Source: Streptomyces malaysiense
GTDB lineage: Bacteria > Actinomycetota > Actinomycetes > Streptomycetales > Streptomycetaceae
Direction: 5' to 3'
NCBI RefSeq assembly: GCF_000980885.2
Contig: NZ_LBDA02000057.1
Span: 62,001 to 126,000, forward strand
DNA length: 64,000 bases
Made by a program: the position numbers and the translations under genes. The notes beneath the pieces are model-generated. The model ran no database searches, was not told where the DNA came from, and worked only from the letters and a program-made list of their open reading frames with translations. This document shows positions 33,319 through 43,096 of this stretch, one piece after another. The stretch's first letter is position 1, and each line of letters starts with the position of its first letter.

Positions 33319-35025
33319 ATGAGCAAGACCGAAACCGACAAGGGCCAGGAACAGGAGGATCTCGGCGCCGCCGGGTCCCAGCTGTCCACCGCCCCGCGCG
33401 AGGAGCCGCTCTCCGCGGTGCCCGCCATGGGGGTGATCGGCTGGCTGCGCTGGTTCTGGCGGCAGCTGACCTCCATGCGGATCGCGCTGCTGCTGCTCCT
33501 GATGCTGTCGCTGGCCGCGATCCCCGGCTCGCTCATCCCGCAGTCCGGCGCCGACATCAACAAGGTCGCCGGCTTCCAGCAGGCGCACAAGACGCTCGCG
33601 CCGATCTACGACAAGCTCGGCCTCTTCCACGTCTACAGCTCGGTGTGGTTCTCCGCGATCTACATCCTGCTGTTCATCTCCCTCATCGGCTGCATCGTGC
33701 CGCGCGCCTGGCAGTTCGTCGGCCAGCTGCGCGGCCGGCCCCCGGGGGCGCCCAAGCGGCTGACCCGGCTGCCCGCGTACACGACCTGGCGTACGACGGC
33801 GGAGCCCGAGGAGGTCCGCGAGGCCGCGCTCAAGCTGCTCAGGCGGCGCCGCTTCCGCGCGCACGCCGAGGGCGACGCGGTCGCAGCCGAGAAGGGCTAC
33901 CTGCGTGAACTGGGCAACCTGATCTTCCACGTCGCCCTGATCGTGCTCCTGGTCTCCTTCGCCTGGGGCCAGATGTACAAGTCGGACGGCACCAAGCTGA
34001 TGGTGGAGGGCGACGGCTTCTCCAACGCGCTCCCGATGTACGACGACATGAAGTCCGGCAGCCTCTTCCGGAGCGACGACCTGGTGCCGTTCAGCTTCGA
34101 CCTGAAGAAGTTCACCGGCACCTACGAGAGCAGCGGCCCCAACCGCGGCACGCCCCGCACCTTCCAGGCCACGATCGACTACAGCGTCGGCGCGTACGGC
34201 AAGCGCAAGAAGACCACCATCAAGGTGAACGAGCCGCTGCACATCGGCGACTCCAAGGTCTACCTCGTCAGCCACGGCTACGCCCCGGTCGTCACCGTCC
34301 GCGACGGCAAGGGCAGGATCGTCTACCGCGACGCGGTGCCGCTGCTGCCGCTCGACGGCAACGTCACGTCCAACGGTGTCGTCAAGGTGATGGACGGCTA
34401 CAAGAACCCGCAGGGCAAGAGCGAGCAGCTCGGCTTCCAGGCGTTCTTCGTGCCGACCTTCGACCCGAAGGCCGGCACGATGATGTCGCAGTTCCCGGCG
34501 CTGCTGAACCCGCTGCTCGCGGTCAACGCCTACCACGGCGACCTGGGCGTGGACGCGGGCATCCCGCAGAGCGTGTACCAGCTCGACAAGAGCCACATGA
34601 AGGCGTTCAAGGACGGCAAGGGCCAGCTGCTGAAGAAGCTGCTCAAGCCCGGCGACAGCATGGCGCTGCCGAACGGCGCCGGTTCCATCACGTTCGAGAA
34701 GGACGTGAAGCAGTGGGCCGGCTTCGAGATCGTCCAGGAGCCGGGCAGCGTCTGGGCCCTGACCGGCGCGCTCGCCGCGATCTTCGGTCTGGCCGCGTCC
34801 CTGTTCATCCAGCGCCGCCGCGTGTGGGTGCGGGCGGTGCGCGGTGCCGACGGTGTGACCGTCGTCGAGATGGCCGGGCTCGGCCGCAGCGAGTCCGCCA
34901 AGCTGCCCGAGGAGCTTGGCGACATCGCCGGGATCCTCTACGACCAGGCGCCGGGGGCACCCGACCCCGACGATCCCGCCACCCCCGACCCTCACGTCGT
35001 ACCTGCCGAAGGGGCTGAGAAGTGA
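33319..35025 (+). CDS. resB: ResB component of system II cytochrome c synthase
   Basis: With ResC forms the membrane heme export and ligation complex. The 568-residue protein has N-terminal hydrophobic segments (MRIALLLLLMLSLAAIPGSLIPQ and IYILLFISLIGCIVPRAW), a third near LIFHVALIVLLVSFAWG, a large extracytoplasmic domain, and a last helix near ALTGALAAIFGLAASLF. Its stop overlaps the resC start by four bases. Confidence 0.93.
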   Translation: MSKTETDKGQEQEDLGAAGSQLSTAPREEPLSAVPAMGVIGWLRWFWRQLTSMRIALLLLLMLSLAAIPGSLIPQSGADINKVAGFQQAHKTLAPIYDKLGLFHVYSSVWFSAIYILLFISLIGCIVPRAWQFVGQLRGRPPGAPKRLTRLPAYTTWRTTAEPEEVREAALKLLRRRRFRAHAEGDAVAAEKGYLRELGNLIFHVALIVLLVSFAWGQMYKSDGTKLMVEGDGFSNALPMYDDMKSGSLFRSDDLVPFSFDLKKFTGTYESSGPNRGTPRTFQATIDYSVGAYGKRKKTTIKVNEPLHIGDSKVYLVSHGYAPVVTVRDGKGRIVYRDAVPLLPLDGNVTSNGVVKVMDGYKNPQGKSEQLGFQAFFVPTFDPKAGTMMSQFPALLNPLLAVNAYHGDLGVDAGIPQSVYQLDKSHMKAFKDGKGQLLKKLLKPGDSMALPNGAGSITFEKDVKQWAGFEIVQEPGSVWALTGALAAIFGLAASLFIQRRRVWVRAVRGADGVTVVEMAGLGRSESAKLPEELGDIAGILYDQAPGAPDPDDPATPDPHVVPAEGAEK

Positions 35026-36119
35026 CTCTCGCCGCCGCAACAGAGCTGGCCACAGCGACCAACGAGCACCTCGCGAGCATGAGCAACACGCTCATCTACT
35101 CCGCGATGACCGTGTACACCCTGGCCTTCCTCGCCTACATCGCCGAGTGGATCTTCGGCAGTCGCAGCAAGGTGGCCCGCACGGCCAACGCGCTGACCGC
35201 CGAGAGCAGGCAGCAGGCGGGCCCCGCCGTCACCGTGAAGAAGGCCGGCGGGACCGCCGTGCTGGAGCGTCCGAAGGTCGTGGTGCGCGCGGCGGCCGGT
35301 GCCCGGGACGTGCCGGACGGGCCCGGTGCGCACGGCGGCGACGTCCAGGGCGACATGTACGGCCGGATCGCGGTCTCGCTGACAGTGCTGGCCTTCCTGG
35401 TGCAGCTCGCCGGTGTGGTCGCCCGCGCGGCCTCGGTGCAGCGCGCGCCCTGGGGCAACATGTACGAGTTCAGCATCACGTTCACCACGGTGGCCGTGGG
35501 TCTGTACCTGGTACTGCTGGCACTGAAGAAGAACGTGCGCTGGCTGGGCCTGTTCCTGACCACCACGGTGCTGCTGCTCCTCGGCCTCGCCGTGACCGTG
35601 CTCTACACGGCCAGCGACCAGCTGGTCCCGGCCCTGCACTCGTACTGGCTGTACATCCACGTCTCCACCGCGATCTTCTGCGGCGCGGTGTTCTACGTCG
35701 GCGCGGTCGCCACCATCCTGTACCTGTTCAAGGACTCGTACGAGAACAAGCTGGAGGCCGGGATCAAGCCGGGCTCCTTCGCCACCTCGGTGCTGGAGCG
35801 GCTGCCCGCCTCGGCCTCCCTGGACAAGTTCGCCTACCGGGTCAACGCGGCGGTCTTCCCGCTGTGGACGTTCACGATCATCGCGGGGGCGATCTGGGCG
35901 GGCGACGCCTGGGGCCGCTACTGGAACTGGGACCCGAAGGAGACCTGGTCGTTCATCACCTGGGTCGCCTACGCCTGCTACCTGCACGCGCGCGCCACTG
36001 CGGGCTGGAAGGGCCGCAAGGCCGCCTACCTGGCGATGATCGCGTTCGCCTGCTGGCTGTTCAACTTCTACGGCGTGAACATCTTCGTCACGGGCAAGCA
36101 CTCCTACGCGGGCGTGTGA
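35022..36119 (+). CDS. resC: ResC/CcsA heme-handling component of cytochrome c synthase
   Basis: Handles heme for attachment to apocytochrome c. The 365-residue multi-pass protein has the WWD heme-binding motif in WGRYWNWDPKETWSFITW and His residues in the flanking helices (LHSYWLYIHVST, YLHARAT). GTG 35022 overlaps the resB stop (GTGA). The N-terminal extension of about 100 residues before the core helices is usual in actinobacteria. Confidence 0.94.
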   Translation: MTLAAATELATATNEHLASMSNTLIYSAMTVYTLAFLAYIAEWIFGSRSKVARTANALTAESRQQAGPAVTVKKAGGTAVLERPKVVVRAAAGARDVPDGPGAHGGDVQGDMYGRIAVSLTVLAFLVQLAGVVARAASVQRAPWGNMYEFSITFTTVAVGLYLVLLALKKNVRWLGLFLTTTVLLLLGLAVTVLYTASDQLVPALHSYWLYIHVSTAIFCGAVFYVGAVATILYLFKDSYENKLEAGIKPGSFATSVLERLPASASLDKFAYRVNAAVFPLWTFTIIAGAIWAGDAWGRYWNWDPKETWSFITWVAYACYLHARATAGWKGRKAAYLAMIAFACWLFNFYGVNIFVTGKHSYAGV

Positions 36120-36144
36120 GCGCGGGCTCGCCCACACTGGAGTC

Positions 36145-36555
36145 ATGAGCGGTTCCATCGCGCAGGGCACCAGTCAGAGCCACGGGAACACGCGCATACT
36201 GCATTTCCTGGTGCGGCTCCCGAGGCCCATGGAAGACGTCTGGCCGGCGGTGGCCACCCCCGAGGGGATCGGGGCGTGGTGCACCGCCGTCGGCGTTCTC
36301 GAACCCCGTCTCGACGGCGCGGTCTCCCTGCGCGGCCTGGGCTCCGGCCGGGTCACGGCCTGGGACGTGGACCGGGTCGCCGAGTACACCCTGGCGGGCG
36401 GCGGCCGGCTGCGTTTCCACCTGGAGCGGGACGGGACGGCGGAGTGCGTGCTGCGCTTCACCCACGAGTTCCAGGGTGAGGGGCCCTCGGACATGGACTG
36501 GCGTCATAAATTCGAACAGCTGATCGTCGTGCTGGGTCCGGCGCCCCGGACGTAG
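36145..36555 (+). CDS. START/SRPBCC-fold small protein
   Basis: A 136-residue soluble protein of the hydrophobic-ligand-binding SRPBCC fold, with FLVRLPRPMEDVWPAVATPEGIGAWCTA at the beginning and a C-terminal helix WRHKFEQLIVVL. Similar proteins act as activators or binding proteins for unknown ligands. It follows resC by 25 bp but a separate role is likely. ATG 36145 is used. Confidence 0.6.
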   Translation: MSGSIAQGTSQSHGNTRILHFLVRLPRPMEDVWPAVATPEGIGAWCTAVGVLEPRLDGAVSLRGLGSGRVTAWDVDRVAEYTLAGGGRLRFHLERDGTAECVLRFTHEFQGEGPSDMDWRHKFEQLIVVLGPAPRT

Positions 36556-36575
36556 CCGGAGCCGGCCCGTACGCC

Positions 36576-38150
36576 TCAGGCGGGCGGCAGGCAGTCCTTC
36601 CCCGGCGGCTTCCCCTCCGGCCAGGCCAGCTGCACGAACTGCGAGTCGCCCTGCGGGGTCAGCCGCACGATCGGCACGGCCTTGTCGTAGGGGTTGCCGT
36701 GCTCGTCCAGGCAGATCCAGCCGCTCGCCCCGGCCACCTTCAGCGAGCCCTTGACCTGCGGCCACTGCAGGCCGACGTCCGCGAGGGCCGGGATGCTCCG
36801 GCCCTCCGGCACGGCCTCGCGGATGCCGTGCACCGCCAGCTGCAGCGCGTCGTAGCCGATGATCAGCTGGCCGTCGTCCAGGGCGACCGGTCCGATCGGG
36901 CCGGCCGGCTTGTGCGAGGCGGCCTTCAGCAGCCGCTGCAGGGTCTGGTAGTCCGCCGTGGCACCGCCGGTCTTCGGGGGGTTTTGCAGCCAGGCGTCAG
37001 GGTGGGCGAGGGAGGTGAAGAGCACGCTGAGGTTGTGCCGCAGGGCGTCACGGTCCAGCTCCTTCTCATAGGTGAGGTAGGAGGCCTCGTCGCCGGTGAG
37101 GACCTGGAAGGAGCGGTCCATGCAGCCGCGGTCGCCCAGCGCGTTGACGAACTGCCGCAGCTGGGTGTGCCGGCCCGCGAACAGGATCGTGCGGGTGTCC
37201 CGGGGGGTGTCGCACACGATGTTGGTGATCTGCCGGAAGGTGTTCGCGGTGGTGCCCTCCTGGCTGCGGTCGGCGGGCGGGGTGAACGGCTGCTCAAGGA
37301 CGGGCTGGTACGGCGATCCGTTCATCAGCGCGATGAACGACTCCTTGAGCGAGTTCGTGTACGGGTCGCCCGGCTTGTCGTAGACCAGCATGGCCTTGTT
37401 CTCGTTGGCCTTGTCCGCCGTGGCCTTGGTGTAGGAGGCCAGCGCGCGGGCCTCGTCGGTGTTGGTCGGCGCCACCCGGGCGAGCCCGGGATAGGGGTCC
37501 GGCTTCTTGCCGTGCTGCCCGTTGGCCAGCTCGTCGGCGGTGATGGAGGAGCCGATCACCGGGATGCCGTGCCCGGTCAGCGCCGCGACGGCCGCCTGGT
37601 TGGGGTCGGTGCTCTGCCCTATGCCGGCCACCGCCCGCAGCCGGTCCGCGCTCCGGGTCATCCCCTCCAGCTGGTCCACCGTCGGCCGCCAGCTGTCCTT
37701 GCCCGTGCCCGAGTTCGCGAGCACGAGGCGGATCCGCGGGGACTGCCCGTTGGAGTCGTGGTTGGCCGAGTACTGGGCGAGGTAGGCGCCCTGGAGCTGA
37801 TGCTCTATGTCGTTCAGATTGGTCGGCGAGGTGGAGGTGAACGGCAGCATCAGCGCCACCGTCACGTAACCGCCGCCGCGCAGGCCCTTGTTCTCCCGGC
37901 CGATCGCCTCCACCACCTGGTGGAAGCGGGGCTGCCCGAAGTCGTACACCCCGGTCGCCACGCCCACGCACTCGTCGCTGCCCGCGGGCCGCGACACCCC
38001 CGGCGCGCACCGCCGGTCGTCGTGCGTCAGGGCGCGCACCCCGAAGACCCCGCCCGCCACCAGGACCGCCGCCAGCAGCAGGGACAGATACCGGCGCAGC
38101 GGGATCTCCCACACATGCTCGCGTACCCAGGTCCCCATGCCCCCCGCCAT
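36576..38150 (-). CDS. Membrane-anchored solute-binding-protein-like (type I periplasmic fold)
   Basis: A 524-residue protein with one N-terminal transmembrane segment (RRYLSLLLAAVLVAGGVFGVRAL) and an extracytoplasmic domain like branched-chain amino acid binding proteins (VTVALMLPFTSTSP, IGSSITADELANG, GYDALQLAVHGIREA). No ABC permease is nearby. ATG 38150 overlaps the stop of the P-loop ATPase gene upstream, so the two act together; a sensing role for the pair is reasonable but unproven. Confidence 0.75.
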   Translation of the reverse strand: MAGGMGTWVREHVWEIPLRRYLSLLLAAVLVAGGVFGVRALTHDDRRCAPGVSRPAGSDECVGVATGVYDFGQPRFHQVVEAIGRENKGLRGGGYVTVALMLPFTSTSPTNLNDIEHQLQGAYLAQYSANHDSNGQSPRIRLVLANSGTGKDSWRPTVDQLEGMTRSADRLRAVAGIGQSTDPNQAAVAALTGHGIPVIGSSITADELANGQHGKKPDPYPGLARVAPTNTDEARALASYTKATADKANENKAMLVYDKPGDPYTNSLKESFIALMNGSPYQPVLEQPFTPPADRSQEGTTANTFRQITNIVCDTPRDTRTILFAGRHTQLRQFVNALGDRGCMDRSFQVLTGDEASYLTYEKELDRDALRHNLSVLFTSLAHPDAWLQNPPKTGGATADYQTLQRLLKAASHKPAGPIGPVALDDGQLIIGYDALQLAVHGIREAVPEGRSIPALADVGLQWPQVKGSLKVAGASGWICLDEHGNPYDKAVPIVRLTPQGDSQFVQLAWPEGKPPGKDCLPPA

Positions 38151-40234
38151 CAGGCCTCCCCGTGACCGTCGTCCTCAGGATCCTCCGGGCCCTCGATCGG
38201 GCGGCCGGCCAGCGCGGCCGCCGGCCAGTCCCGGGAGGCCCGCCACAGCAGCGCGCCCGCCGCGGGGCGCAGATTGGACAGTTGCTCCAGCTCGAAGCGG
38301 AGCCGGTCGCACACCTTGGGGTCCGGCAGCACCAGCGGATCCGTCAGCTCCCACAGCGCGTGCAGCAACCGCCGCACCCGCAGGTGCAGTACGGCGTCCA
38401 CGCCCTCCGGCAGCGGGTACCCGGCGTCCGTCACGCCGAGCGCGACCGCGGCCCGCCGGTCGCCGCGCCCGCCGAAGTCGCGGCCCTCGGCGTCGTGCGC
38501 GTGGAAGTAGGGCGCGGACGCGATGAAGCGCAGGGTGCGCAGCCACACCCGGGTGTCGGCGCCGGCGAAGTCGTCCCGCAGCCGCGCGACCGCCGAGTCG
38601 GCGTCCCCGAGGGCGAGTTCGTGGTAGAGCCGGTACGGCGCCCGCTCCGGCTCCGCGTAGTGCTCGATCAGCGTCTCGTGCGCGGTCCGCCACGACGCGT
38701 GGTCCTCGTCGCGCAGATGCAGCCTCAGCAGCAACAGCGTCCGCACGAACGGATCGCCGACGAACTGGCCCGTTACGACGGGCAGTCCCTCCTCGGCGAG
38801 CAGAGTCTGCAGGGCCCGTACGTCCGCCGGCCCGAACGTGTCCGGCAGCAGCGCCGAGGCCAGGGCGCACGCCGAGCCGTGGTCGTGGGCCGCGGCCAGT
38901 ACGGTCAGCTCCTCCAGGTACGCGGCCGGCACCAGCCGGTCCAGCAGCGCCTGGTGGACCGGCGAGCCCGGCCGGTCCTCGGCCGGGCGGAACTCCGCGG
39001 TGAGCAGTTCGCCCAGCGAGGTCACCTCGGGCAGATGCTGCGCGGCCGACTCGGCGAGCAGCACCACGCCCAGCGGGTTGCCGCCGGTCAACCGGTGTGC
39101 GGCGGCCGGGAGATGGGAGGGCACGGCGGTGTCCGCGCACAGGGCGCCGACGATGTGCAGGGTGTCGTCCGCGCTCAGCGGCGGCAGCGCGACCAGCAGC
39201 GCCCGTGAGGAGGGGGCCGCGTCCGGCGTCCAGCCGGTGCGCCGGGCGACCTCCGCCAGCTGACCGCGCACGGCGTTGGGCAGCTCCGCGCGGCCCTCGC
39301 CGCGCCGGGCGGCCACGAACACCACCCGGTCGCCGGTGCCCTCGGCGCGGTCGCGCAGCACGGCCGCCGTCAGCTCCGGGCCCGGGGTCGTCTGCGCGTT
39401 GTCGAGCAGCACCAGGGGCCGGCCCAGACGCTGCATCTTCGCCATGAACCCGGTGTACGCCTCGCCGAGGTCGGCCAGCAGCGCCCGCACCAGGTACCGC
39501 TCCGCGTGCTCGCGCGGGCCGTCGCCGTCCCGGAAGTGCTGGGACAGCAGGATCAGCCCGCGCTGGGCGTTGCCGCCCGCGTTCGGGTACGACCGGTACC
39601 ACTCCGACGCCTTCTGGTGCTTGTGGCCGGTGAACCCCTCGGCGACGGACTCCAGGGTGGCCTCGATGGCGCCCGAGACATACGGATTCCCGCCGGTGGC
39701 GGCCGCGACCACCTTCGCCGCGACCTTGGCCGCCCACTTGCCCGCGAACGCGCCGAACTTGCCGCCCCGCTCGTTCAGCAGCAGGATGCGCTCGACCTCC
39801 CGGCGGATCCGGTCCGCCTCGGCGTCGCCCCAGCCGCCCGCGGCCACCGCGACCAGGCCCGACATCAGGCGCGGGAAGGTGATCCGCCCGGCGCCGGTCA
39901 CCGGCTCCGCCAGCTGCTCGGCGATCACCAGGAGCGCCTGGGCCGACGGCGACCAGGAGTCGGCCGGCCGGCCCGCGGGCGGCCCGGTGAACTGCGCGGC
40001 CGCACAGTCGACCGACGCGACCGGGGTGTGTCCCCGGTAGGCGTCCCGGAGCGCGTCGAGCACCGCGCTCTTGCCCAGCCCCCGGGCGCCGGTGAGCACC
40101 ACGAAGGGCGGCTCGTCCGGGTGCTCCAAGGGATGGGCGCGATGGCGTCCGGGGACCAGGCCCACCAGGCGCGGCGCGAGTCCGGCCGGATCGGCGTCGA
40201 AGAGCGCCCCCCGCCCGTGCAACCGTGTGCGCAA
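38150..40234 (-). CDS. Large P-loop ATPase, STAND-like
   Basis: A cytoplasmic protein of about 694 residues with Walker A GARGLGKSAVLDALRD near residue 50 and a Walker B-like RPLVLLDNAQ, then a long helical region. It lacks a recognisable effector or repeat domain. TTG 40234 follows GAGGGGGG and is preferred; GTG 40324 would add 30 residues of atypical sequence. Its stop overlaps the start of the solute-binding-like protein. A signalling role is likely, target unknown. Confidence 0.65.
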   Translation of the reverse strand: MRTRLHGRGALFDADPAGLAPRLVGLVPGRHRAHPLEHPDEPPFVVLTGARGLGKSAVLDALRDAYRGHTPVASVDCAAAQFTGPPAGRPADSWSPSAQALLVIAEQLAEPVTGAGRITFPRLMSGLVAVAAGGWGDAEADRIRREVERILLLNERGGKFGAFAGKWAAKVAAKVVAAATGGNPYVSGAIEATLESVAEGFTGHKHQKASEWYRSYPNAGGNAQRGLILLSQHFRDGDGPREHAERYLVRALLADLGEAYTGFMAKMQRLGRPLVLLDNAQTTPGPELTAAVLRDRAEGTGDRVVFVAARRGEGRAELPNAVRGQLAEVARRTGWTPDAAPSSRALLVALPPLSADDTLHIVGALCADTAVPSHLPAAAHRLTGGNPLGVVLLAESAAQHLPEVTSLGELLTAEFRPAEDRPGSPVHQALLDRLVPAAYLEELTVLAAAHDHGSACALASALLPDTFGPADVRALQTLLAEEGLPVVTGQFVGDPFVRTLLLLRLHLRDEDHASWRTAHETLIEHYAEPERAPYRLYHELALGDADSAVARLRDDFAGADTRVWLRTLRFIASAPYFHAHDAEGRDFGGRGDRRAAVALGVTDAGYPLPEGVDAVLHLRVRRLLHALWELTDPLVLPDPKVCDRLRFELEQLSNLRPAAGALLWRASRDWPAAALAGRPIEGPEDPEDDGHGEA

Positions 40235-40339
40235 AGCATCGCCCCCCTCAACAACAGTGTAGAAAGGGGTAGTTGCTCGGTGCCAGGGCCAGTGGTGCCC
40301 GTTTGGGTAACGATGTGTGCGCACGTCGCCGCTGTGCGC

Positions 40340-41746
40340 TCACGACACCGCCGACAGGCGGCCGTGGCCCGCCGAGGCGATGTGGTCCCGCAGCCGCTCC
40401 ACGTACAGCCGCATGTTCTTCGCGGCGACGTCGGTGTCCGGGTAGCGGCTGGCCAGCCACAGTCCCTCGTGCTGCCGGTTCACCCACACGCACACCTGGT
40501 CGCCGTACGACACCCGCAGCAGCGCGTGCGCCCGCATGTCCGTCCACCGGTCGGCGCCGGGCACCGTGCGGGTGTCGACGTACGAGACGATCGAGTACAG
40601 GTCCGGCGAGGTGGGCCGGAAGTCCGTGCCGAGCAGCGCGAGGACCCGGGCCAGCGGCATCCGGGCCAGCCTGCGGGCCGCGCCCAGCTCCGCCCGTACC
40701 GCCCGCAGGACGTCCGGGAAGCCCCGGGTGCCCGTCAGCGGCACCTCGATGGGGGCGCCGCCCACGTACCAGCCCACCGAGTCGGTCCAGCGCGAGCGCA
40801 CCCGGGTGTGGAACGGCACGACCGTCCGGTACACCGACTGCCCGCCCAGCTCCTGCACGCTGAGCGCGGTCGCCGCCAGCACCCCGACCAGGCTCCCGCC
40901 GTAGGGCCGGCAGTACGCCTCGAAGGCGGCCGCCGCCGCCGCGTCCGCGAGCGGCTCGCACAGCATCGCCTGACGGGGGAGCGGCTCGCCGGGCGTGAGG
41001 CCGAGGTCCACCGGGAAGGCCGGCAGGGTGCCGCCGCCGCGCCGGATGAACTCCCGCCAGCGGGCCACGATCTCGTGCCCGCCCTCCAGCCGGTCCGCGT
41101 CGGCCCGCTCGATCTCGCAGAAGTCGACGTAACTGGCCGCGGGGGCGGGGCGGTCGGCGGAGCGCCCCGCCGTGGCCGCGTCGTACAGCTCGTGCACCTC
41201 GGCGGCGATCCGGGTCAGCGAGTAGGCGTCCACGTTGCTGTGGTCGAACGCCATGTAGACGCTGGTGGAGTCGTCGCGCACGACGGCGGTGTAGATGAGG
41301 TTCGGCCAGCGCAGGGCGTCGGCGACGGTGTCGAACCGGTCCTGGAGACGCGCGACGAGGCGGTCCGCGTCGTCGAACTCCCCGACCTCCTCGCGGTGCA
41401 GGGACACATCGGCGGGATCGAGGGTGAACCGGCGCAGCTCCTCACCCGCCCAGCGGAACCCGCTGCGCAGCGTCTCGTGCCGCAGTGTCCAGGCGCGCAG
41501 TGCCTCTTGGAGCGCGTCGAGGTCGACCCGGCCGGGCAGGTCGAAGGCGGTACCGAGCCAGGTCGGCACGAACAGCCCGTCCTCCCGCACGCACTTGGCC
41601 GTCCGGATGTGCGACTCCTGGATGTAGGCCGGCGGCCGGGAGTCCTCCGGCAGCCGCGTCGCCGCCGCCACGGTGGCCGGGCTCAAGGTCCACTCGACGA
41701 GTCGTCCCGGCCGTACCCCGCAGCGCTGGATGTCAGTGATTCGCAC
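40340..41746 (-). CDS. Condensation-domain-like acyltransferase
   Basis: A 468-residue stand-alone protein of the chloramphenicol-acetyltransferase/NRPS condensation superfamily. The active-site region reads FDHSNVDAYS, so the second His of HHxxxDG is kept, the first is Asp, and the Gly is Ala. Other blocks include TLRHETLRSGF and a DFRPTSPDLYS stretch near the end. No adenylation or carrier domain is nearby, so it may be a PapA-like acyltransferase or an unusual condensing enzyme. GTG 41746 follows GGGAG. Confidence 0.75.
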   Translation of the reverse strand: MRITDIQRCGVRPGRLVEWTLSPATVAAATRLPEDSRPPAYIQESHIRTAKCVREDGLFVPTWLGTAFDLPGRVDLDALQEALRAWTLRHETLRSGFRWAGEELRRFTLDPADVSLHREEVGEFDDADRLVARLQDRFDTVADALRWPNLIYTAVVRDDSTSVYMAFDHSNVDAYSLTRIAAEVHELYDAATAGRSADRPAPAASYVDFCEIERADADRLEGGHEIVARWREFIRRGGGTLPAFPVDLGLTPGEPLPRQAMLCEPLADAAAAAAFEAYCRPYGGSLVGVLAATALSVQELGGQSVYRTVVPFHTRVRSRWTDSVGWYVGGAPIEVPLTGTRGFPDVLRAVRAELGAARRLARMPLARVLALLGTDFRPTSPDLYSIVSYVDTRTVPGADRWTDMRAHALLRVSYGDQVCVWVNRQHEGLWLASRYPDTDVAAKNMRLYVERLRDHIASAGHGRLSAVS

Positions 41747-41901
41747 GCGTCTCCCATCGAAGAAGGGGCCCTGCTGAATAGGGACCCCCTCCAAGGCAAT
41801 GCCGTGCGGGGCGACGGAGACATGCCCGTCGCCGCCATTTCAACGGAACGGGTGGCGGGCCGAACGGGGGACTGATTAACCGACGGTGACCACGTCCGGG
41901 A

Positions 41902-42252
41902 TCAGCCGTTGATCATCCCGATGACCGCCCGCACCGCCTCCGCCACCGGCTGCCCCACCGCGCCGACCATCGACGCGATCCCGGCGATGGCCATCAGCGC
42001 CCGGTGCCGCTCCTGCGCGGGTACGGCGCCCCCGGCGGTCGCGGCCGGCACGGACTCGTCGAGGAGCGCGGCGCTGGACTCGGGCACCCGGGTGCGCAGG
42101 TCGGCGACGAGGCCCCGCAGTTCGGCGAGGGCCGCGACCAGTGCCGGGTCCGGTGCCGGCCGCGCGGCGCCCTGGTTCTTGACGATCCCGGTGTTGCCCG
42201 TGCCGCCGTGCATGGTCACGTTGTCGCCGTAGTGGTAGCTGTCACCGCTCAT
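41902..42252 (-). CDS. Small protein with N-terminal GDNV..GGTGNTGI motif
   Basis: A 116-residue protein. The N-terminus YHYGDNVTMHGGTGNTGI matches the C-terminus of the overlapping upstream gene product. A helical region (ALVAALAELRGLVADLR) and a hydrophobic Ala/Gly-rich tail (GIASMVGAVGQPVAEAVRAVIGMI) follow. I know no function. ATG 42252 overlaps the upstream stop (ATGA). The shared motif suggests the two proteins recognise each other. Confidence 0.7.
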   Translation of the reverse strand: MSGDSYHYGDNVTMHGGTGNTGIVKNQGAARPAPDPALVAALAELRGLVADLRTRVPESSAALLDESVPAATAGGAVPAQERHRALMAIAGIASMVGAVGQPVAEAVRAVIGMING

Positions 42253-42941
42253 GAGCTGATCCCCGTGTTTCCGCTGCCGCCGTACATGTTGACGTTGTCC
42301 CCGAAGTAGTAGTTCCTCGGCGAGACCGTGAGGCCCTGCACCGTCACCCGGAACTCGGTGTCCGGGTGCTCGATGGCGTACGAGAGCTGGTCCACCAGCT
42401 GGTCCAGGTGGCGCGGGTCCGGGCTGGTGACCAGCGCGGTGGACGCGCCCGAGGTCTCCACCGCGAGGACGTGCTGCGGGCCGGCGGTGAGGACGCCGAG
42501 CATCTCGACCAGGAAGAAGATCTCGGCGCCGACGGCGAGGAGCCACACGAAGACGACGTAACCGGCCGCGCCCGACTGCCCGTCCGACCCGCCCAGCGTC
42601 AGCGCGGGCAGGCTGGGCAGCATCACCAGCATCGCGATGGCGACGGTCCCGGCGCTGTACCGCAGGAACCGCAGCACCGCCTCCTTGCGCCTCGGGCGCA
42701 GCACGAAGGAATAGACGCGGGCGATGTTGGCCAGCGGGTACACGGCCCGGCCGATCCACAGGATCTGCTTGCTGACCCGCAGGTCGAGCATCCTCGGCAC
42801 CGGGTGCGGGGACGGCGCGGGGACGTCCGGCATGGGCGGAGCCGCTGTCGGGGCGGACGCGGCGGCCGGCGGGACGGATGGTGCGGGTGGTGCGGGTGGC
42901 AAGTCCTGGGCGGGGGGTTCCGGCCCCGTGCCGTACTGCAT
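42249..42941 (-). CDS. DUF6232-like membrane protein with C-terminal GDNV..GGSGNTGI motif
   Basis: A 230-residue protein. A Pro/Ala-rich cytoplasmic start is followed by LRVSKQILWIGRAVYPLANIARV, two hydrophobic segments (AIAMLVMLPSLPALTLG and YVVFVWLLAVGAEIFFLVEML), a small domain with QHVLAVETSG, and the tail NYYFGDNVNMYGGSGNTGI. The family name is from memory. ATG 42941 is chosen over 42968. It is coupled to the 116-residue gene. Confidence 0.68.
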   Translation of the reverse strand: MQYGTGPEPPAQDLPPAPPAPSVPPAAASAPTAAPPMPDVPAPSPHPVPRMLDLRVSKQILWIGRAVYPLANIARVYSFVLRPRRKEAVLRFLRYSAGTVAIAMLVMLPSLPALTLGGSDGQSGAAGYVVFVWLLAVGAEIFFLVEMLGVLTAGPQHVLAVETSGASTALVTSPDPRHLDQLVDQLSYAIEHPDTEFRVTVQGLTVSPRNYYFGDNVNMYGGSGNTGISS

Positions 42942-43096
42942 CTGTCGTCCCCCAGAGGTCGGGCGCAACTGACTGCTCGGTGGCGACCATTAACCCGGCC
43001 CGCGCGCGGCACTCGCAAGTGGTTAAGCACACCGGAACCGGCCGTCACCGGGCCCGGTGACGGGGGCCGGGTGGACCGTGGCGGATACTGGGACGC

